DNA of 64,000 bases, from positions 79,099 to 143,098 of the forward strand of contig NZ_JAVDBT010000013.1 in NCBI RefSeq assembly GCF_030848395.1, given 5' to 3'. This document shows positions 43,752-53,841 of this stretch, one piece after another. The notes under the pieces were generated by a model. The model was not told the origin of the DNA, searched no databases, and saw only the letters and a program-made list of their open reading frames with translations. This stretch comes from Pseudogemmobacter lacusdianii. GTDB taxonomy: Bacteria > Pseudomonadota > Alphaproteobacteria > Rhodobacterales > Rhodobacteraceae. The position numbers and the translations under genes were made by a program. Position 1 is the stretch's first letter; every line of letters begins with the position of its first letter.

Positions 43752-44363
43752 TCACAGCGGGCGGTAGTCTCGGGCTTTTTTATCGGCATCTGTCGTCGAA
43801 CGCGCTTCACGCTTGTAGCGCGCTGAGTTGAGCCGCGCCTTGAAGGCGCTTTCCGTAATGCCAAGTCTTACTGCTGCGGACGAGTTTCGGTCCCCATTTG
43901 CAACGTATTGCAACGCTTCGATCTGTGCTCGGGTCAAGTCCGAGGACGGCTTCGCTTCGATGTGCAATCGGATCGTTATTTCTTTCAACTCGGCCAATTC
44001 GGCGTCACTGAACTCACGGTCGGAACGCGACACGCCAACGATAGAGCGCGAGGTGATCGGACCGTAGGAGGACACCGCGCCATAGTTGAGCCCATGCGCA
44101 GCAGCCTTTTTCATCACGCCGAACGGATCCGGCAGCGGGATCGCGCTCCAGCGCGTCGTCCCTTCAACGCCCACCCCCCAGAAGACCAAAGGGTCACGGA
44201 GATAGTAGGAATGGGCGTTGTAATATTCGACCCAAGCCTCGGGGTATGAGCTTTTGTAGATCATAGGTGTGGCAAAGCGGATGTGCAGCCCGACGTTGTA
44301 GCCCATCGGGGCTAAGCTATCGAGCCGATCCAGCAGTACAGCCAAGACCTTACGTTCCGACAT
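43752..44363 (-). CDS. LuxR-type quorum-sensing regulator, divergent HTH
   Basis: A 203-residue regulator. The autoinducer-binding domain (about 15-140) has the key W44, Y48, D57 and P58 of the ligand pocket, then W72 and a Gly-rich segment. The C-terminal HTH (about 144-195) is recognisable but diverged: the usual E-x-E turn reads LTRAQIEAL, and the recognition helix reads LGITESAFKARLNSARYK instead of the common TVKFHL. It is shorter than typical LuxR (about 240). It would sense the product of the luxI gene 59 bases downstream; the pair resembles GtaRI, where GtaR is a repressor. Confidence 0.92.
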   Translation of the reverse strand: MSERKVLAVLLDRLDSLAPMGYNVGLHIRFATPMIYKSSYPEAWVEYYNAHSYYLRDPLVFWGVGVEGTTRWSAIPLPDPFGVMKKAAAHGLNYGAVSSYGPITSRSIVGVSRSDREFSDAELAELKEITIRLHIEAKPSSDLTRAQIEALQYVANGDRNSSAAVRLGITESAFKARLNSARYKREARSTTDADKKARDYRPL

Positions 44364-44373
44364 GAAACCTCTG

Positions 44374-44389
44374 ATCGGACAATACCGAT
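44374..44389. promoter_or_regulatory. dyad just upstream of luxR
   Basis: A five-bp inverted repeat ATCGG and CCGAT with a six-base spacer (ACAATA on the plus strand) ends 11 bases from the luxR start, beside its AGAGG ribosome-binding site. A regulator bound here could block transcription or translation start. It does not match the classical lux box closely. Confidence 0.4.
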
Positions 44390-44410
44390 TCTACCGCTGA
44401 TTGATCTTGC

Positions 44411-44423
44411 GGCTCATAGAGCC
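44411..44423. promoter_or_regulatory. second dyad in the luxR upstream region
   Basis: A perfect GGCTC-ATA-GAGCC palindrome, flanked by TTGC and AACTT, lies about 50 bases upstream of the luxR start in an AT-rich region likely to hold its promoter. It could be the target of the LuxR-type protein or another factor. Confidence 0.4.
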
Positions 44424-44494
44424 AACTTCAAGAGATAAAGAAAAATAATCCCAACGGGTTGCGCCAATCGATCAGATTTTAGGCACTGCAAACA

Positions 44495-44522
44495 AAAAGG
44501 CCCACCTGTCGGTGGGCCTTTT
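44495..44522 (-). terminator. intrinsic terminator of the alpha operon (after rplQ)
   Basis: A perfect 12-bp stem (AAAAGGCCCACC with GGTGGGCCTTTT) and four-base loop, 28 bases past the rplQ stop. On the minus strand the stem is followed by TTTTTGTTTG. It separates the ribosomal cluster from the luxR-luxI unit. Confidence 0.93.
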
Positions 44523-44550
44523 CTAACGCGGGATCCTTAAGAGTAAAGGA

Positions 44551-44961
44551 TCAATCCTCGGCGGCTTCCAAGCGTGCCAGATCTGCAGCACCTTTGGCCG
44601 CCGGATCACGGTCAACGAACTCGATGATCGCCATCGGAGCCATATCGCCATAACGGAAACCGGCTTTCAGGATGCGGACGTAGCCACCCTGACGGTCCTT
44701 GTAGCGCGGGCCGAGGATCTCAAAGAGACGGGCAACGTGCTTGTCTTGTTTCAGCTGAGCGTCAGCTTGACGGCGGGCGTGCAGGTCGCCGCGCTTGGCC
44801 AAGGTGATCAGTTTCTCAACGATCGGACGGAGTTCTTTGGCTTTCGGCAGAGTGGTTTTGATCTGCTCATGCTCGATCAACGAGCCAGCCATGTTCGCCC
44901 AGAGTGCCTTGCGGTGCTCATGGGTGCGGTTCAGTTTACGGTAGCCACTGGAGTGACGCAT
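44551..44961 (-). CDS. rplQ: 50S ribosomal protein L17
   Basis: A 136-residue large-subunit protein near the exit tunnel. It opens [20 protein letters not shown], and has [30 protein letters not shown], the L17 core, and an acidic tail. AGGAG lies eight bases before the ATG. It is the last gene of the alpha operon, 150 bases after rpoA, and is followed by a strong terminator. Confidence 0.99.
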   Translation of the reverse strand: MRHSSGYRKLNRTHEHRKALWANMAGSLIEHEQIKTTLPKAKELRPIVEKLITLAKRGDLHARRQADAQLKQDKHVARLFEILGPRYKDRQGGYVRILKAGFRYGDMAPMAIIEFVDRDPAAKGAADLARLEAAED

Positions 44962-45112
44962 GTTTTAGCTCCTAACTTCGTTTTGCTTTGTCCGGCAGAG
45001 CCTACGTTCGGCCCCACTCACCTTGGGCGTATCGCCATTCTTCCCCGGTCTACCCGGGCATTTGCCGGGGCAGAGCTATCGCCCTGCCCCGAAAGTCTCA
45101 AGACCTAATCGC

Positions 45113-46129
45113 TTAGAATTGGTCTTCGAAGCGCTTGGCCAGATCTTCGATGTTCTCCGGCGGCCAGTCCTCGACATCCATGCCAAGGTGCAGACCCATG
45201 CCCGAGAGCACTTCTTTGATCTCGTTCAGCGACTTGCGACCGAAGTTCGGGGTGCGGAGCATCTCGGCTTCGGTTTTCTGGATCAGGTCGCCGATATAGA
45301 CGATGTTGTCGTTCTTCAGGCAGTTGGCCGAACGCACCGACAGTTCCAGCTCGTCCACTTTCTTCAGCAGAAGCGGGTTGAACTCGAGGCCAGCGTCCAG
45401 CTCTTGCTTGCCAGCTTGCTCGGGCTCTTCGAAGTTGACGAAGATCGAGAGTTGGTCTTGCAGAATGCGCGCAGCGTAAGCCACCGCGTCATCCGGCGTC
45501 AGCGAGCCGTCGGTTTCGACTTTCATCGTCAGCTTGTCATAGTCCAGCACTTGGCCCTCACGGGTCGGCTGCACTTCGTAGCTGACTTTTTTCACCGGCG
45601 AGTAGATCGCATCGATCGGGATCAGACCGATCGGCGCATCCTCGGGGCGGTTCTTATCGGCCGAAACATAGCCTTTGCCGGTGGCAACGGTCAGTTCCAT
45701 GAACACATCGGCGCCATCGTCGAGGTGGCAGATGACATGCTCTTTGTTCAAAACTTCGATGCCGTTCGATTCGGAGATGTCACCCGCGGTGACAACGCCC
45801 GGACCTTTGGCCGAGATCGAGAGGCGCTTCGGCCCTTCGACTTCCATTTTGATCGAGACGCCTTTGAGGTTCAGCACGATGTCGGTGACGTCCTCACGCA
45901 CACCAGCCACCGAGGAGAACTCGTGCAGGACGTTGTCGATCTGGATCGAGGTGATGGCAGCGCCTTGCAGCGAGGACATCAGCACCCGGCGCAGGGCGTT
46001 GCCCAGCGTCAGACCAAAGCCACGCTCCAGCGGCTCTGCGATGACCGTCGCCACGCGGGACGCATCAGCGCCCGGCTTAACGACCAAAGTCGTCGGCTTA
46101 ATCAGTTCTTGCCAGTTCTTGTGGATCAT
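45113..46129 (-). CDS. rpoA: DNA-directed RNA polymerase subunit alpha
   Basis: A 338-residue alpha subunit. The N-terminal dimer domain (1-235) has the [20 protein letters not shown] motif. The C-terminal domain (about 250-320) has [16 protein letters not shown], the DNA- and activator-binding helix, and [16 protein letters not shown]. Its place between rpsK and rplQ is the standard alpha operon order. A further short acidic tail follows, as usual in alphaproteobacteria. Confidence 0.99.
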   Translation of the reverse strand: MIHKNWQELIKPTTLVVKPGADASRVATVIAEPLERGFGLTLGNALRRVLMSSLQGAAITSIQIDNVLHEFSSVAGVREDVTDIVLNLKGVSIKMEVEGPKRLSISAKGPGVVTAGDISESNGIEVLNKEHVICHLDDGADVFMELTVATGKGYVSADKNRPEDAPIGLIPIDAIYSPVKKVSYEVQPTREGQVLDYDKLTMKVETDGSLTPDDAVAYAARILQDQLSIFVNFEEPEQAGKQELDAGLEFNPLLLKKVDELELSVRSANCLKNDNIVYIGDLIQKTEAEMLRTPNFGRKSLNEIKEVLSGMGLHLGMDVEDWPPENIEDLAKRFEDQF

Positions 46130-46248
46130 GCTGTCGCCTCCATTCTTGCCGCCAGTCCCATGGTCCGAAGGACAGGGGCGCCCGAGGGTCTTTCAAACGC
46201 AGAAACCGGGCTGCGCGAAAAGCGCAGCCCGGCAGTAGTTTCGCCAGA

Positions 46249-46647
46249 TTAGACGCGGCGACGTTTCGGCGGACGGCAGCCGTTGTGGGCCAGCGGCGTC
46301 ACGTCGCGGATCGAGGTGATGTTGAAGCCAACAGCGGCCAGCGCGCGGAGCGCCGATTCGCGGCCCGAACCCGGACCTTGGACTTCGACTTCCAGCGTCT
46401 TCACGCCATGTTCCTGAGCCTTACGGCCAGCGTCTTCAGCGGCCATCTGGGCAGCGTAAGGGGTCGATTTACGCGAACCCTTGAAGCCCATGGTGCCAGC
46501 CGACGACCAGGAGATTGCGTTGCCCTGAACGTCAGAGATCAGGATCTTGGTGTTGTTGAACGAAGAGTTCACATGTGCAACGCCCGAGGCGATGTTTTTG
46601 CGCTCTTTACGTTTGCCGCCACGAGCGGCTTTCGGATCACGTGCCAT
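46249..46647 (-). CDS. rpsK: 30S ribosomal protein S11
   Basis: A 132-residue protein of the 30S platform. It has [40 protein letters not shown], and ends [18 protein letters not shown], the invariant S11 end. It follows rpsM by 14 bases and precedes rpoA. Confidence 0.99.
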   Translation of the reverse strand: MARDPKAARGGKRKERKNIASGVAHVNSSFNNTKILISDVQGNAISWSSAGTMGFKGSRKSTPYAAQMAAEDAGRKAQEHGVKTLEVEVQGPGSGRESALRALAAVGFNITSIRDVTPLAHNGCRPPKRRRV

Positions 46648-46661
46648 TCTTAGCGCTCCCC

Positions 46662-47030
46662 TTACTTCTTCTTACCAGCGATGGCCTTTGCGGGGCCTTT
46701 GCGGGTGCGAGCGTTGGTGTGGGTGCGCTGACCGCGGACCGGGAGGCCCTTACGGTGACGCAGGCCGCGGTAGCAGCCGAGGTCCATCAGACGCTTGATG
46801 TTCATGGTGACTTCACGGCGCAGGTCACCTTCAACGGTGAAGTTTGCGTCGATGAATTCGCGGATCGCCAGCACTTCAGCATCGGTCAACTGGTTGACGC
46901 GACGGGTGGTGTCGATGTTCAGCGCTTCACAGATCTGGCCAGCAGCTTGCGGGCCGATGCCGTGGATATACTGCAAAGAGATAGGGACCCGTTTCTGGGT
47001 CGGGATGTTAACGCCAGCAATACGTGCCAT
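46662..47030 (-). CDS. rpsM: 30S ribosomal protein S13
   Basis: A 122-residue protein of the 30S head that contacts L5 and tRNA. It opens [19 protein letters not shown] and carries [14 protein letters not shown] and [31 protein letters not shown] sets the ATG at 47030; the 45-codon upstream frame is not homologous. It is the first gene after adk, with a 184-base gap that may hold a promoter. Confidence 0.99.
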   Translation of the reverse strand: MARIAGVNIPTQKRVPISLQYIHGIGPQAAGQICEALNIDTTRRVNQLTDAEVLAIREFIDANFTVEGDLRREVTMNIKRLMDLGCYRGLRHRKGLPVRGQRTHTNARTRKGPAKAIAGKKK

Positions 47031-47214
47031 GCGTGCCTTCCTTCCGGTTGCGACTCCGTAGCGCCAGAGCCTTTTTTCACAACTGCACGCGACGACGAAG
47101 CCGCGAACAACGATCTTCCCCAAACGCTGGGAAACCAAGGCATGGGCGATTCCATGCCGAGACATTGCGCATTAAGGGGATTCCCGCAGCCCGTCAAGGG
47201 CAGCGGGAGGAGTT

Positions 47215-47805
47215 TCACTTGCTGTCAAGAACTTTCGCGATCTCGGCTGCAACAGCATCCATCGCCGCCATGCCGTCAACCTGCGACAGGCCGCCTTTGG
47301 CGTAGTAGTAGCCCAAGAGCGGCGCGGTCTTTTTGTAGTATTCTTGCAGACGATCCGCAAAGACGGTGGGGTTGTCATCGCGGCGCACCGGCTGACCGGC
47401 AGCAGCAGCCTCTTCGGCGCGGCGCACGATACGGCCAACCAAAGCCGCATCATCCACCACCAGCTCAATCACGGCATCCAGCGCCTGACCTTTGGCAGCC
47501 AAGAGCGCGGCCAAAGCATCAGCCTGTGGCAAGGTCCGGGGGAAGCCGTCAAAGATGAAGCCCCCTTCCGAACCTTGATCCAGTTTCTCAGCGATCAGAC
47601 CGATCACGATCTCATCGGTGACCAACTGGCCCGCATCCATGATGGCGGCAACTTTGTTGCCCATCTCGGTGCCGGAGGTTTTGGCCGCCCGCAGCATGTC
47701 GCCCGTCGAGAGCTGAACCATACCGCGGGTGTCTTCCAGTCGTTTGGCTTGGGTGCCTTTGCCTGCGCCGGGCGGCCCAAGCAGAATGATGTTCTTAGCA
47801 GTCAT
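47215..47805 (-). CDS. adk: adenylate kinase
   Basis: A 196-residue enzyme that interconverts ATP + AMP and 2 ADP. The P-loop GPPGAGKGT is at 10-18, [11 protein letters not shown] and [12 protein letters not shown] bind AMP. The lid is the short type without zinc cysteines. ATG 47805 is preferred to the TTG three codons earlier. It follows secY closely, the usual spc-operon order in this group. Confidence 0.97.
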   Translation of the reverse strand: MTAKNIILLGPPGAGKGTQAKRLEDTRGMVQLSTGDMLRAAKTSGTEMGNKVAAIMDAGQLVTDEIVIGLIAEKLDQGSEGGFIFDGFPRTLPQADALAALLAAKGQALDAVIELVVDDAALVGRIVRRAEEAAAAGQPVRRDDNPTVFADRLQEYYKKTAPLLGYYYAKGGLSQVDGMAAMDAVAAEIAKVLDSK

Positions 47806-47810
47806 ATCCC

Positions 47811-49172
47811 TCAACGCCTTGCCGGTGCCTTAGCTGCCCCGCTACGACGTTTGCCGCGCAGTTGGCTCTTCTCAATCAGCCCTTCGTATTGATGGGCCAA
47901 CATGTGCGATTGCACTTGGTTGATCGTATCCATCGTTACCGAAACCACAATCAAAACCGAAGTGCCGCCGAAGTAGAAAGGCACGCCGACATTCGCGATC
48001 AGAACCTCTGGCAGCAAGCAGACCGCCACCAGATAGGCCGAACCGAGCACCAAGATGCGGTCGACAACATAGTTCAGATAGTCCTCGGTCTTCTTGCCCG
48101 GGCGGATGCCGGGAATGAAGCCGTTCTGATTCTTCAGGTTCTCGGCCACCTCGTCGACCTTGAACGAGACGTTCGAGGTGTAGAAATAGCTGAAGAAGGC
48201 AATCAGGATCGCCAGCACAAGCATGTGCAGCGGCTGGCCATTGCCAAGATAGGCGCTGATCCAAGACAACACCGGATTGGTGTTATTGCCCGAGAAGGTG
48301 CCAATGGTGGCCGGCAGCAGAAGGATCGACGAGGCGAAGATCGCCGGGATAACGCCCGCGGGGTTCACCTTGATCGGCAGATGCGACGAGCCGCCGTCAT
48401 AGACCTTCATGCCCACCTGACGGCGGGGATATTGGATGTGGATCTTGCGCAGAGCGCGCTCCATGAACACCACGAAGGTGATCACGGCAATAACCATGAC
48501 CAAGATCCCGATGATGACCGGAGCCGACAACACGCCCGAGCGGCCTTGCGCAAAGAATTGCGCCAAAGCGGCGGGAATCTCTGCGACGATACCGACGAAG
48601 ATGATCAGCGAGATACCGTTGCCGATGCCGCGTGCGGTGATCTGCTCACCCAGCCACATCAAGAACATGGTGCCGCCAACCAGCGTGATCACGCAAGATG
48701 CGATGAAGAAGAAGCCCGGATCATGCGCGAGATCCCCGGCTTGGATCGAAACAGCAATCCCGTAGGCTTGGAAGATCGCCAGCGCCACGGTGCCGTAGCG
48801 GGTGTATTGGCTTAACTTCTTACGGCCCTGCTCGCCTTCTTTGCGAAGGTTCTGCCAAGGGCCATACATCGTGGCGACAAGCTGCACGATGATCGAGGCC
48901 GAGATATAGGGCATAATGCCAAGGGCAAAAATGCCCATCCGGCTGATCGCGCCGCCCGTGAACATGTTGAGCATGCCGCCAAGACCTTGGCCGGCGCTCT
49001 GCATGAACTCGCGCAGGGCAGTGCCGTCGATCCCCGGCACCGGGATATAGGTGCCCAAGCGGTAGACGATCAGCAAGCCGATCGTGAAGAAGATGCGTTG
49101 ACGAAGATCGGTCGCCTTGCCGAGCGCACCCCAAGAGAGGTTCGCTGCCATCTGTTCTGCGGCGGATGCCAT
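47811..49172 (-). CDS. secY: preprotein translocase subunit SecY
   Basis: A 453-residue channel-forming membrane protein with ten helices. It starts with [31 protein letters not shown]; the plug region, [44 protein letters not shown] and [27 protein letters not shown] are SecY signatures. It follows rplO and precedes adk. Confidence 0.99.
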   Translation of the reverse strand: MASAAEQMAANLSWGALGKATDLRQRIFFTIGLLIVYRLGTYIPVPGIDGTALREFMQSAGQGLGGMLNMFTGGAISRMGIFALGIMPYISASIIVQLVATMYGPWQNLRKEGEQGRKKLSQYTRYGTVALAIFQAYGIAVSIQAGDLAHDPGFFFIASCVITLVGGTMFLMWLGEQITARGIGNGISLIIFVGIVAEIPAALAQFFAQGRSGVLSAPVIIGILVMVIAVITFVVFMERALRKIHIQYPRRQVGMKVYDGGSSHLPIKVNPAGVIPAIFASSILLLPATIGTFSGNNTNPVLSWISAYLGNGQPLHMLVLAILIAFFSYFYTSNVSFKVDEVAENLKNQNGFIPGIRPGKKTEDYLNYVVDRILVLGSAYLVAVCLLPEVLIANVGVPFYFGGTSVLIVVSVTMDTINQVQSHMLAHQYEGLIEKSQLRGKRRSGAAKAPARR

Positions 49173-49276
49173 GTGCTGCCCTTTTCATGGACAACGCCGC
49201 CGGAACCGTCTTCCGGTCCGGCGGCGCTGGAAAACCGTCATTTGTGTAAGCGGCTTTCCAGCCGCTCACAACCCGC

Positions 49277-49756
49277 TTATTCAGCGGCGGCTTCTGCCTT
49301 TGCCGAAACCGTGATCTTGCCGCCAGCTTTTTCGATCGCTTCGATCGCCGAAGCCGATGCGCCGGTCACAGTCAGGTTGATTTTCGAGGTGATCGCGCCT
49401 TTGGCAAGAACGCGGATACCGTCGTGCTTGCTTTTGGTCAGACCCGAAGCCACCAGGATATCCTCGGTGATTTCCACCGATGCGTCCAGACGACCAGCTT
49501 CGATGAATTTCTCGATCAGGCCCAGGTTCACAACAGCGAATTCCAAACGGTTCGGCTTCGAGAAGCCGCGCTTGGGCAGACGCCGGTAGAGCGGCATTTG
49601 GCCGCCTTCGTAACCACCAATGGCCACACCCGAACGGGATTTCTGACCTTTGATACCGCGACCAGCGGTTTTACCTTTGCCCGAGCCCGGGCCGCGTGCA
49701 ACGCGCTTTTGCTTTTTGGCAGCGCCGTCGTTGTCGCGAAGTTCATGCAGTTTCAT
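49277..49756 (-). CDS. rplO: 50S ribosomal protein L15
   Basis: A 159-residue late-assembly protein. It opens [43 protein letters not shown] (core [10 protein letters not shown]), then [20 protein letters not shown] precedes ATG 49756; the 29 upstream codons are not homologous. Normally it follows rpmD; here two unrelated genes and a terminator lie between, so it probably starts a new transcript toward secY. Confidence 0.99.
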   Translation of the reverse strand: MKLHELRDNDGAAKKQKRVARGPGSGKGKTAGRGIKGQKSRSGVAIGGYEGGQMPLYRRLPKRGFSKPNRLEFAVVNLGLIEKFIEAGRLDASVEITEDILVASGLTKSKHDGIRVLAKGAITSKINLTVTGASASAIEAIEKAGGKITVSAKAEAAAE

Positions 49757-49891
49757 GTCGCATCTCCTGGCCGGAAAGACCCCCCTGCGACGGATGGGGC
49801 CAACTCGGCATATATAATGATTCCATGGCCCACGAGGAGCCACAGGGCGCCTCTACACGCTCGCCCCGCCAAGATCAAGCGCGCAAGGGGC

Positions 49892-50563
49892 TTAGGGTTG
49901 CGGCGCATCGCCCACCGGGGTGACCTGAGGGGTGGCGCCGTCGAATTGCATCAGTTGGCCAAGGCTGCGGTTCGGGCCCCACCGGTTAAGCCTGAGCTCG
50001 CCCTTTGTCAGGTAGAGATCCGCCACTTTATACTGTTTGCGCACGCTGGCTTTGCTGTCCCATATCTCGACCACAGCGGCCTTTTTGCGCGGCGGCCCGA
50101 GTTGGAGCTGGAAAAAATCGCGGTCCGCCGTCTCATGGATCGCGGCAAGGACGGCCAGAACCTCATAATAATCGGTGATCCGCTCGGCCTTAAAGTAGCA
50201 AACCCCCTCAACCCCGACGAGGCCAAGCACCGCCACACCTGCCGCCATGCCAAGCGCTGGACTGCTGAGCACCGTGGCCCCAGCCCCTAGTGCCGTCTCG
50301 GCCGCGCCAAGTGCGCTTGCGGCCTTGGCTCCGGCCACCACTGCCCCCACCATCGAAAGTCCGGTGCGGTCATCGACAAGGGTCAGGAAATCCTCGGCCC
50401 CCGGCGCAGGACGTCCGGTCAGAGCCGCATCCGCAGCGGCGGCGGCTAAGAGCGGGGCGCGCGCGGCGATGGTGTCGCTTAGGCGGCGGTCACAGACATC
50501 AGCCTGCGCCAGCCCGGCGCTTAGGCCAAGGAGAAGGATCGAAGAAAGAATAGGGCGGGACAT
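49892..50563 (-). CDS. exported protein of unknown function between rpmD and rplO
   Basis: A 223-residue protein that I do not recognise. A signal peptide (MSRPILSSILLLGLSAGLAQA) leads to a mature start DVCDRRLSD. Ala-rich segments (about 40-55 and 75-120) are hydrophobic enough to include one membrane helix near GMAAGVAVLGLVGVEGVCYF. The C-terminal half is a soluble domain with FFQLQLG and RLNRWGPNRSLGQLMQFDGA. It is on the same strand as the flanking ribosomal genes but has no known link to them. Confidence 0.8.
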   Translation of the reverse strand: MSRPILSSILLLGLSAGLAQADVCDRRLSDTIAARAPLLAAAAADAALTGRPAPGAEDFLTLVDDRTGLSMVGAVVAGAKAASALGAAETALGAGATVLSSPALGMAAGVAVLGLVGVEGVCYFKAERITDYYEVLAVLAAIHETADRDFFQLQLGPPRKKAAVVEIWDSKASVRKQYKVADLYLTKGELRLNRWGPNRSLGQLMQFDGATPQVTPVGDAPQP

Positions 50564-50668
50564 TTGCTGTCTCTCGTCGGCTGCTCAAGTCCCCGCATAA
50601 CGCAAAAACCCGCGCAAGGCAAAGCCAAGGCCCTGCCCTGCCGTTCACTTTACAGCTAGAGAAGCCGC

Positions 50669-51106
50669 TCAGGCGCCTGCGGGCCAGCTAAATTCGGGGC
50701 GAAGGCCCGCATAGACCGGGCGGCCATCGCTGGGCGCTGGATAGCCTTTCGATTCATCCCAGAAGGCGTGGTAGGTGGCTTTCGGGAAGGCCGCATCGTC
50801 ATAGCCCATGACATTCGGCACCGCGACCCGGATGCGCTTTTGCTTATCGTCAAGCATCAGTACCGCATTGCATTCGGTGCAGAGGCAAATCTCCAGCGGA
50901 CCATCGGGGTTTTGCGCATTGAAGGGCACCCGCTTGATGTGCTCGGGGTGATCGACCTTCAGATCCGCATGGTTAAAGAAAGCCACATGCGTCGTATGCT
51001 GGCCCGTCACCGATTTGCAAACGTTGCAGTGGCACTCGTGATTGTCGATCGGCTCGGCCGATGCGGTCACATGAACATGGGCGCAGCCGCCCTCATATTT
51101 CGCCAT
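50669..51106 (-). CDS. GFA-family zinc protein (CENP-V/GFA fold)
   Basis: A 145-residue protein of the glutathione-dependent formaldehyde-activating (GFA) family. Zinc-binding cysteines are C8, C25, C27, C30 (CHCNVCK), and C74, C76, C79 (CLCTEC). Family members were linked to formaldehyde and glutathione, but for most the true activity is unsettled. It lies between the rpmD terminator and the exported unknown, on the same strand. Confidence 0.9.
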   Translation of the reverse strand: MAKYEGGCAHVHVTASAEPIDNHECHCNVCKSVTGQHTTHVAFFNHADLKVDHPEHIKRVPFNAQNPDGPLEICLCTECNAVLMLDDKQKRIRVAVPNVMGYDDAAFPKATYHAFWDESKGYPAPSDGRPVYAGLRPEFSWPAGA

Positions 51107-51229
51107 TATTGCCTCCCTGATGACGACGAGCCTTCAGCGGCCCGGCGCTCCCCCTCAGTCTAGCAAACCAACGCGACACGACGAGGCATTCTTTAACCTC
51201 ATAAGCGCCAATCTGCGACACGCCCATAG

Positions 51230-51263
51230 CAAAACGCCCCCGCGTTGGACGCGAGGGCGTTTG
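51230..51263 (-). terminator. intrinsic terminator after rpmD
   Basis: A 13-bp stem with one mismatch (AAACGCCC and CGCGT paired with ACGCG and GGGCGTTT) with a three-base loop, 27 bases past the rpmD stop, followed on the minus strand by TTTTGC. It ends the rpmC-rpmD transcript before the inserted GFA gene. Confidence 0.85.
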
Positions 51264-51289
51264 TCTTCTGGGCTTGGCCCAAGAAGAAA

Positions 51290-51484
51290 TTAGCCGCGCT
51301 CTTCGATGATCTCGACGAGGTGGCTGATCTTGTTGACCATGCCGCGCACGGAAGGGGTATCTTCCAGCTCACGGGTACGGTTCATTTTGTTCAGGCCAAG
51401 GCCTTTCAGCGTGGCGGTCTGGATCGCCGGACGGCGTGCAGCCGAACGGATCTGTTTGACCACGATGGTTTTCTTATCAGCCAT
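51290..51484 (-). CDS. rpmD: 50S ribosomal protein L30
   Basis: A 64-residue protein. It has [30 protein letters not shown] and the closing [11 protein letters not shown], the L30 pattern. GGAGG seven bases upstream of the ATG at 51484 sets the start. It follows rpsE by two bases and is the last gene before a terminator. Confidence 0.98.
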   Translation of the reverse strand: MADKKTIVVKQIRSAARRPAIQTATLKGLGLNKMNRTRELEDTPSVRGMVNKISHLVEIIEERG

Positions 51485-51486
51485 GA

Positions 51487-52059
51487 TCAAGCCTCCACGG
51501 TTTCAGCTTCGGGCTTCCGCAGGATCTCGGCCACTTTCTTGGTGCGGCGAGCCGCAACCTGACGGGGCGAGGTCTCATGCTTCAGACCGTCGATGGTCGC
51601 ACGGATCATGTTGTAGGGGTTCGAGGTGCCGATCGATTTCGCGACGACGTCTTGAACGCCCAGCATCTCGAAGACAGCGCGCATCGGGCCGCCGGCGATG
51701 ATTCCGGTACCTGCAGCAGCGGTCCGCATAACGACTTTACCGGCGCCATGACGACCTTCGACGTCGTGGTGCAGGGTGCGAGCGTCTTTCAACGCAACGC
51801 GGATCATTTGGCGTTTGGCTTGCTCGGTGGCCTTACGGATGGCCTCCGGAACTTCCTTGGCCTTGCCTTTGCCGAAGCCGACGCGACCACGCTGGTCACC
51901 GACAACCACGAGAGCGGCGAAGCCGAAGCGCTTACCACCCTTAACGGTTTTCGACACGCGGTTGATCGCAACCAAGCGGTCTGCGAATTCCGGGGTTTCT
52001 TCCGGGCGGTTGTCACGACGGTCGTCGCGGCGCTCCCGGCGGTTCTCACGTTCTGCCAT
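51487..52059 (-). CDS. rpsE: 30S ribosomal protein S5
   Basis: A 190-residue protein linked to translational accuracy. An Arg-rich N-terminal extension (about 1-22) precedes [41 protein letters not shown], and [15 protein letters not shown]. The ATG at 52059 has an AAGGAA site; the 23-codon upstream frame is not homologous. It precedes rpmD. Confidence 0.99.
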   Translation of the reverse strand: MAERENRRERRDDRRDNRPEETPEFADRLVAINRVSKTVKGGKRFGFAALVVVGDQRGRVGFGKGKAKEVPEAIRKATEQAKRQMIRVALKDARTLHHDVEGRHGAGKVVMRTAAAGTGIIAGGPMRAVFEMLGVQDVVAKSIGTSNPYNMIRATIDGLKHETSPRQVAARRTKKVAEILRKPEAETVEA

Positions 52060-52149
52060 GAGGCATTCCTTGTCTTGGGTGGCGCGTCTAAGCGCCATTG
52101 GGTCCGATCCTGGTGCTTTGCGAGACAAAGCCCGCTGCCCGGATCATCG

Positions 52150-52182
52150 GAGGGGCGCCCAACGAAACGCTGGACGCCCCTC
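52150..52182 (-). other. hairpin between rplR and rpsE
   Basis: An eight-bp inverted repeat (GAGGGGCG with CGCCCCTC) with a 17-base loop in the 132-base gap between rplR and rpsE. There is no T-run, so it is more likely an mRNA structure than a terminator. Confidence 0.45.
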
Positions 52183-52191
52183 GCATGAGGT

Positions 52192-52551
52192 TTAGAACTT
52201 CAGACCGCCTTCGCGGGCAGCATCTGCCAAAGCTTTGACTTTGCCGTGGAACAGGAAGCCGCCACGGTCGAAGTAGCACTCTTCGACGCCAGCTGCTTTG
52301 GCCCGTTCTGCAATGACAGAACCGATTTTGGCAGCTGCTTCGACGTTGTTCTTGCCGACAAAGCCCAGGGCTTTCTCGAGCGACGACGCCGCTGCGACGG
52401 TCACGCCCTTCACATCGTCGATCAGTTGGACCGAGATGTTCTTGGACGAACGATGGACGGACAACCGCAAGCGGCCGTGCGACATCGCCTTGATTTTGTT
52501 CCGCACGCGCAGGCGGCGCTTCAGGAACAGATCTCTTTTCGTGTTCGCCAT
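52192..52551 (-). CDS. rplR: 50S ribosomal protein L18
   Basis: A 119-residue protein that binds 5S rRNA with L5. It opens [20 protein letters not shown], has [19 protein letters not shown] and the end [26 protein letters not shown]. It lies between rplF and rpsE, the normal spc order. Confidence 0.99.
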   Translation of the reverse strand: MANTKRDLFLKRRLRVRNKIKAMSHGRLRLSVHRSSKNISVQLIDDVKGVTVAAASSLEKALGFVGKNNVEAAAKIGSVIAERAKAAGVEECYFDRGGFLFHGKVKALADAAREGGLKF

Positions 52552-52562
52552 GATTGCGCCCC

Positions 52563-53096
52563 TTACTTCTTCTTGCCTTCCTTGCGGAAGATGAACTCAC
52601 CCTTGTAACGGATGCCTTTGCCTTTGTAGGGCTCGGGGCGTTTCCATTCACGGATGTTCGCAGCGACTTGGCCGACCTCTTGTTGGTCGATGCCTTCCAC
52701 AACGATTTCGGTGGGCTTCGGGGTCGCGACAGTCACGCCCTTCGGCACTTCGAAGTTCACTTCATGCGAGTAGCCAACGGAAAGCTTCAGGACGTTGCCC
52801 TGGGCAGCTGCACGGTAGCCGACGCCTTGGATTTCCATCTCTTTCTTGAAACCGGTGGTGACACCGGTGACAAGGTTCTGGATCATCGAGCGCGACATCC
52901 CCCACTGCGAGCGCGCGCGCTTCGACAGACCGCGGGGCGTTACCTTGATGGCATCGCCTTCGATGGTCAGCGTTACGTCGTCGCCAGCGGTGAAGGAACG
53001 GGTGCCTTTCGGACCCTTCACTTCGATGGTTTGACCCGAGATAGAGGCCGAAGCGCCTTTAACCAAGGTGACGGGTTTCTTGCCAATACGAGACAT
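52563..53096 (-). CDS. rplF: 50S ribosomal protein L6
   Basis: A 177-residue protein near the factor-binding site. It starts [19 protein letters not shown] and has two repeated domains; [21 protein letters not shown] and [15 protein letters not shown] are diagnostic. ATG 53096 is preferred; the 35-codon upstream frame overlaps rpsH and is not homologous. Confidence 0.99.
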   Translation of the reverse strand: MSRIGKKPVTLVKGASASISGQTIEVKGPKGTRSFTAGDDVTLTIEGDAIKVTPRGLSKRARSQWGMSRSMIQNLVTGVTTGFKKEMEIQGVGYRAAAQGNVLKLSVGYSHEVNFEVPKGVTVATPKPTEIVVEGIDQQEVGQVAANIREWKRPEPYKGKGIRYKGEFIFRKEGKKK

Positions 53097-53106
53097 GAGA
53101 CCCCCC

Positions 53107-53505
53107 TTAGAACACGGTGCAAAGCACTTCGCCGCCGACATTGGCTGCGCGTGCATTTGCATCGGACATAACGCCTTTCGGCGTCGAGACGATGGAGACA
53201 CCCAGGCCGTTGCGGACCGAGGGGATATCCTTGACGCCCATGTACACCCGACGACCCGGCTTCGACACGCGCTTCACTTCGCGGATCACCGGCTCACCTT
53301 CGTAGTACTTCAGGCTGATTTCGAATTGGCCCTGGCCATCAGCGGTGTCCTTTTTGTCGTAGCCACGGATGTAGCCTTCCGACAGGAGCACTTCGAGGAC
53401 GCGGGCGCGCAGGTTGGACGCAGGCGAAACCACGGTGGATTTGCCGCGCATTTGCGCGTTGCGGATGCGTGTCAGCATATCGCCAAGAGGATCGTTCATC
53501 GACAT
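53107..53505 (-). CDS. rpsH: 30S ribosomal protein S8
   Basis: A 132-residue primary 16S rRNA-binding protein, which in E. coli also represses the spc operon. It has [34 protein letters not shown] and the closing [22 protein letters not shown]. An ATG two codons in is an equally possible start. It lies between rpsN and rplF. Confidence 0.99.
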   Translation of the reverse strand: MSMNDPLGDMLTRIRNAQMRGKSTVVSPASNLRARVLEVLLSEGYIRGYDKKDTADGQGQFEISLKYYEGEPVIREVKRVSKPGRRVYMGVKDIPSVRNGLGVSIVSTPKGVMSDANARAANVGGEVLCTVF

Positions 53506-53517
53506 TTTCGCTCCTCC

Positions 53518-53823
53518 TTACCAGCTGGACTTCACCATGCCCGGGATCTGACCGAAGGAGGCCAGTTCACGCAGCATGATCCGCGACAGTTTCAGCTTAC
53601 GGTAGTAAGCGTGGGGACGACCCGTCAGCTGGCAGCGGTTGTGGATCCGCGTGGCCGACGAGTTACGGGGCATCTCAGCCAGCTTCAGAGTCGCTGCAAA
53701 GCGCTCTTCAATCGGCTTCGACTGGTCGTTGATCACCGCCTTGAGCGAGGCACGCTTGGAAGCATGCTGCTTCACAAGTGCGGCCCGCTTCACTTCGCGG
53801 TTCACCATTGATTTTTTAGCCAT
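53518..53823 (-). CDS. rpsN: 30S ribosomal protein S14 (zinc-free type)
   Basis: A 101-residue protein of the long type, without the CxxC zinc pairs of the short form. It opens [19 protein letters not shown] and ends [22 protein letters not shown], with [20 protein letters not shown] before. It lies between rplE and rpsH. Confidence 0.99.
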   Translation of the reverse strand: MAKKSMVNREVKRAALVKQHASKRASLKAVINDQSKPIEERFAATLKLAEMPRNSSATRIHNRCQLTGRPHAYYRKLKLSRIMLRELASFGQIPGMVKSSW

Positions 53824-53841
53824 TTATCAGGTTCCTCGCGA

